Positions 4,674 through 6,961 of a stretch of DNA of 6,961 bases are shown one piece after another; the stretch's first letter is position 1; every line of letters begins with the position of its first letter. The DNA comes from JBBQSN01 sp038213835 (GTDB lineage Bacteria > Actinomycetota > Actinomycetes > Actinomycetales > CAWJMD01). Position numbers and translations under genes: made by a program. The DNA is taken from assembly GCA_038213835.1 (NCBI GenBank), contig JBBQSN010000168.1, forward strand, positions 1 through 6,961, given 5' to 3'. The notes beneath the pieces were generated by a model. That model was not told where the DNA came from, did not search any database, and saw nothing but the letters and a program-made list of their open reading frames with translations.

Positions 4674-6961
4674 ATGGTGGTCGAGCGGACCCGGCTGGTC
4701 GGCCGGGACGCCGAGCTGCGCCTGCTCGTCGAGGCGCTCGCCTCGGCCGGTGCGGCGCGACCTCGCGTCGTGCTGGTGACCGGCGAGCCCGGCATCGGCA
4801 AGACGAGGCTGGTCCAGGAGCTGGTGGAGCAGGCCGAGAGGGACGGCTTCCTGGTCGCCACGGGTCAGTGCTCCCCCGCGACCGGGACGCGGTTACCCTA
4901 CGGGCCGGTCGTCGAGCTGCTCGCGGACGTCGACCACGGCGAACCGGACCTGTCCGGCACGGTGCCGGCCGAGGCCTGGCGGGCCGTCGAGCTGCTGACG
5001 GGGGTGGCGGACGCCCGCGGGGAGGTCCTCCCGGAGGACCACCTGGGCACGACGCGGCTGTTCTCCGGCGTCCTGGAGGCCGTGGGTGCCGCGTCGGCGC
5101 GACGTCCCGTGCTGCTGGTGGTCGAGGACCTGCACTGGGCGGACGCGGCGACCCTCGACCTGATCGCGTTCCTGGCCCGCAAGCTGCGGCGCCAGCGGGT
5201 CGTCCTGCTCCTGACCCACCGGCCGGCCGGGGCCCCCGCCCGGTCGCAGGTGAGGTCGGTCCTGGCCGAGCTGATCCGGCTGCCGCAGACGGGGGTCGTG
5301 GCCGTCGGGCCGCTCGCGGCCGACGCGCTGCGCGAGCTCCTCGGCTCCCTGCCCGACCCGCCGGCACCGGAGCGTGCAGGCAGCATCGCCAGGCGCTCGG
5401 AGGGCATCCCCTTCTTCGCCCTGCACCTGGCGGGGCAGGACGACGGCTCGCCCGTGCCGTCCGCGCTCCGGGACGTGCTGTCCGCCTCGCTGGAGACGAT
5501 CACCCCCGCCCAACGGCAGCTGCTCGTACTCCTCACGGTGTCCGGCGAGGGGGAGGACCTGGCGCGGCTCGTCGATCCGGAGGCGCTCGCGGGCACCGGG
5601 GTGAGCGAACAGGTCCGCGACCTGGTCGGGCGCGGCCTGCTCGCCGTGCGCGAGGGTCGGGTCGGCTTCCGGCACGCCCTGTTCCGCGAGGTGGTGGTGG
5701 ATGACACCCTCCCGAGCGAGCGGGTGCTGGCCCACGCGCGGATGGCCGACGCCCTGCTGGCGTCCCCCGCCGCGCACCGGGCCACGCGCTCCGGGCAGCT
5801 CGCGCACCACCTGCTGGAGTGCGGCAGGTACGACGACGCCATCGGGTACACCGTGGCGGCCGCCCGCGCCGCGTCGGCGACGTGGGCCTTCTCCGACGCC
5901 CGGGACCTGTACGCGGCCGTGGTGCGGCTGTGGCCCCTCGTCGCCCGGCCGGAGGTGGCGGCCGGCGCCTCCGCCACTGTCCTCCTGACCGAGGCGGCCA
6001 TGGCCCGTCGGTGGTGCGGTGACCTGGAGGGTGCGCTGGTCTCGCTCGACGAGGGCGCGCAGGAGCAGGGGGCCACGGTTGCCGAGCTCGCGGCCGTCGA
6101 GCACGCGCGGGGCCAGGTGCTGTGGGCCGCCGGCCGGATGCGCGAGTCGGTCTCCGCGTCCGCCCGCGCCCTCGAGCTGCTGCCCGACCGAGCCGACGAG
6201 GCCCTGCGGTGCGGGTTGCTGGCCGCCCTGGCGCACGGCCTCATGGCTACGGGCCGCGCGACCGAGGCTCGCGAGACCGCCTCGCGCGCAGCAGCTCTCG
6301 CTGGCGAGCTAGGGGAGGACCGGGTCCGCGTGCACGCGCTGATCACCGGGTCGGCCGCGCAGGCGCAGCTCGGTGACGTGCAGACAGCCGTCGACGGCTT
6401 GCGTGCCTGCCTGCCGCAGGCCCGCCGGCTGGACGACGTCGAGCTCGTGGTCCGCTCCTACGGGAACCTGGCGTTCGCCCTCGGGATCGGGTGCCGGTAC
6501 GAGGAGCTCGCCGCAGTGACGGCGGAGGGGGTGGAGGTCTGCCGGCGCTACGGCCCCGTCCTGTCGATCGCCTCGACGCTGATGACCAACCAGGTGAACG
6601 CTCTGGTCACCCTCGGGCGCTGGGACGAGGCGCAGGAGGTGGCCGTCGCCGCGCTCTCGACGGTCACGTCAAGGACCGTCGCCGTGCACCTGCACCTCGC
6701 CGTGGCCGAGGTGGCCGTGGCGCGTGGCGACGTCGACACCGCGGAGGAGCACCTCGGCGGGCTCGACGACCCGGGTGGCGACAACCCCTACTCCTCGTCG
6801 GCCGCGTCGGTCGTGCGGACCGAACGCGCCCTGTGGGACGGCAACCCGGCCGCGGCGCTGGAGCACGTGATCGGGGCACTGCCGGTCCTGCTCGACCAGG
6901 ACGACGCGCTTCCGGTGCTGGAGGCGTGCTGGTTGGGGCTGCGCGCGGCCGCCGACCTGAT
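4674..6961 (+). CDS. Large LuxR-type (LAL) ATPase regulator, 3' end outside window
   Basis: The frame runs without a stop from 4674 to the window edge: 762 codons plus two bases. Residues about 7-185 form a STAND/AAA-type ATPase domain. It has Walker A GEPGIGKT (37-44) and Walker B VLLVVEDLHWAD (146-157), the DLHWAD form typical of large ATP-binding LuxR-family regulators, followed by LLTHRP (179-184). Residues about 265-365 look like the winged-helix linker (LVGRGLLAVREGRVGFRHALFREVV region). From about 370 onward there are Ala/Leu-rich helical pairs with GR-x-EA turns, as in TPR-like sensor regions. Family members usually run to about 900-1000 residues with a C-terminal LuxR helix-turn-helix; that part would lie outside, so DNA binding is inferred. 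The start is uncertain: GAGG (4668-4671) is only two bases from ATG 4674 and five from GTG 4677. Two hairpins separate it from the gene before. Confidence 0.88.
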   Translation, partial: MVVERTRLVGRDAELRLLVEALASAGAARPRVVLVTGEPGIGKTRLVQELVEQAERDGFLVATGQCSPATGTRLPYGPVVELLADVDHGEPDLSGTVPAEAWRAVELLTGVADARGEVLPEDHLGTTRLFSGVLEAVGAASARRPVLLVVEDLHWADAATLDLIAFLARKLRRQRVVLLLTHRPAGAPARSQVRSVLAELIRLPQTGVVAVGPLAADALRELLGSLPDPPAPERAGSIARRSEGIPFFALHLAGQDDGSPVPSALRDVLSASLETITPAQRQLLVLLTVSGEGEDLARLVDPEALAGTGVSEQVRDLVGRGLLAVREGRVGFRHALFREVVVDDTLPSERVLAHARMADALLASPAAHRATRSGQLAHHLLECGRYDDAIGYTVAAARAASATWAFSDARDLYAAVVRLWPLVARPEVAAGASATVLLTEAAMARRWCGDLEGALVSLDEGAQEQGATVAELAAVEHARGQVLWAAGRMRESVSASARALELLPDRADEALRCGLLAALAHGLMATGRATEARETASRAAALAGELGEDRVRVHALITGSAAQAQLGDVQTAVDGLRACLPQARRLDDVELVVRSYGNLAFALGIGCRYEELAAVTAEGVEVCRRYGPVLSIASTLMTNQVNALVTLGRWDEAQEVAVAALSTVTSRTVAVHLHLAVAEVAVARGDVDTAEEHLGGLDDPGGDNPYSSSAASVVRTERALWDGNPAAALEHVIGALPVLLDQDDALPVLEACWLGLRAAADL

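Noticed and set aside
4893..6346. Two long reverse-strand open frames (447 and 482 codons) opposite the LAL gene
   Set aside because: Both give biased Arg/Ser/Ala or Gln/Gly-rich products without motifs, while the + strand frame has Walker A and B motifs and continues unbroken.
4868..6376. Several short + strand open frames inside the LAL gene
   Set aside because: They are out of frame with the P-loop ATPase coding sequence and encode Arg/Pro/Gly-rich shadow products.

Overview
The window reads as a piece of a very GC-rich actinobacterial chromosome. This rests on strong G/C preference at third codon positions, a GTG start, MalF, MalG and MalR proteins of actinobacterial type, and a large LuxR-type STAND ATPase. 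A cellulolytic or Micrococcales-like genus is plausible, but the sequence does not fix it. All supported genes are on the + strand.

Bases 1-160 are a low-complexity, about 90% G+C block with hairpin potential and no stop codon in any of the six frames. It is followed by a maltose/maltodextrin-type ABC importer permease pair: malF (161-1771), with a large MalF P2-like extracytoplasmic loop, and malG (1773-2723), one base apart and probably translationally coupled. After a 76-base gap comes a LacI-family regulator that I recognise as MalR-like (2800-3819). Its upstream region carries a 16-base TGCAAG direct-repeat/inverted-repeat element that looks like a MalR operator, and a -10-like hexamer placed so that the mRNA would be leaderless. 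The simplest model is that maltodextrin enters through MalFG (binding protein and ATPase encoded outside the window) and relieves MalR repression, with MalR controlling its own gene.

From the malR stop codon to 4015 there is an intergenic stretch. It starts with a 17-bp tandem repeat that puts a TGA in all three forward frames and ends in a perfect 12-bp palindrome. Next is a small gene for a secreted protein of unknown function (4016-4570), followed by a terminator-like hairpin and a separate perfect 15-bp stem hairpin (4619-4651).

The last third (4674 to the window end) is the first 762 codons of a large LuxR-type (LAL) regulator with an N-terminal P-loop ATPase domain. It is cut off by the window edge, so its expected C-terminal DNA-binding domain is not visible. 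I found no convincing new defence, mobile or RNA system. The most useful second-look items are the malR operator/leaderless promoter, the stop-codon-bearing tandem repeat, the 15-bp hairpin and the unknown secreted protein.
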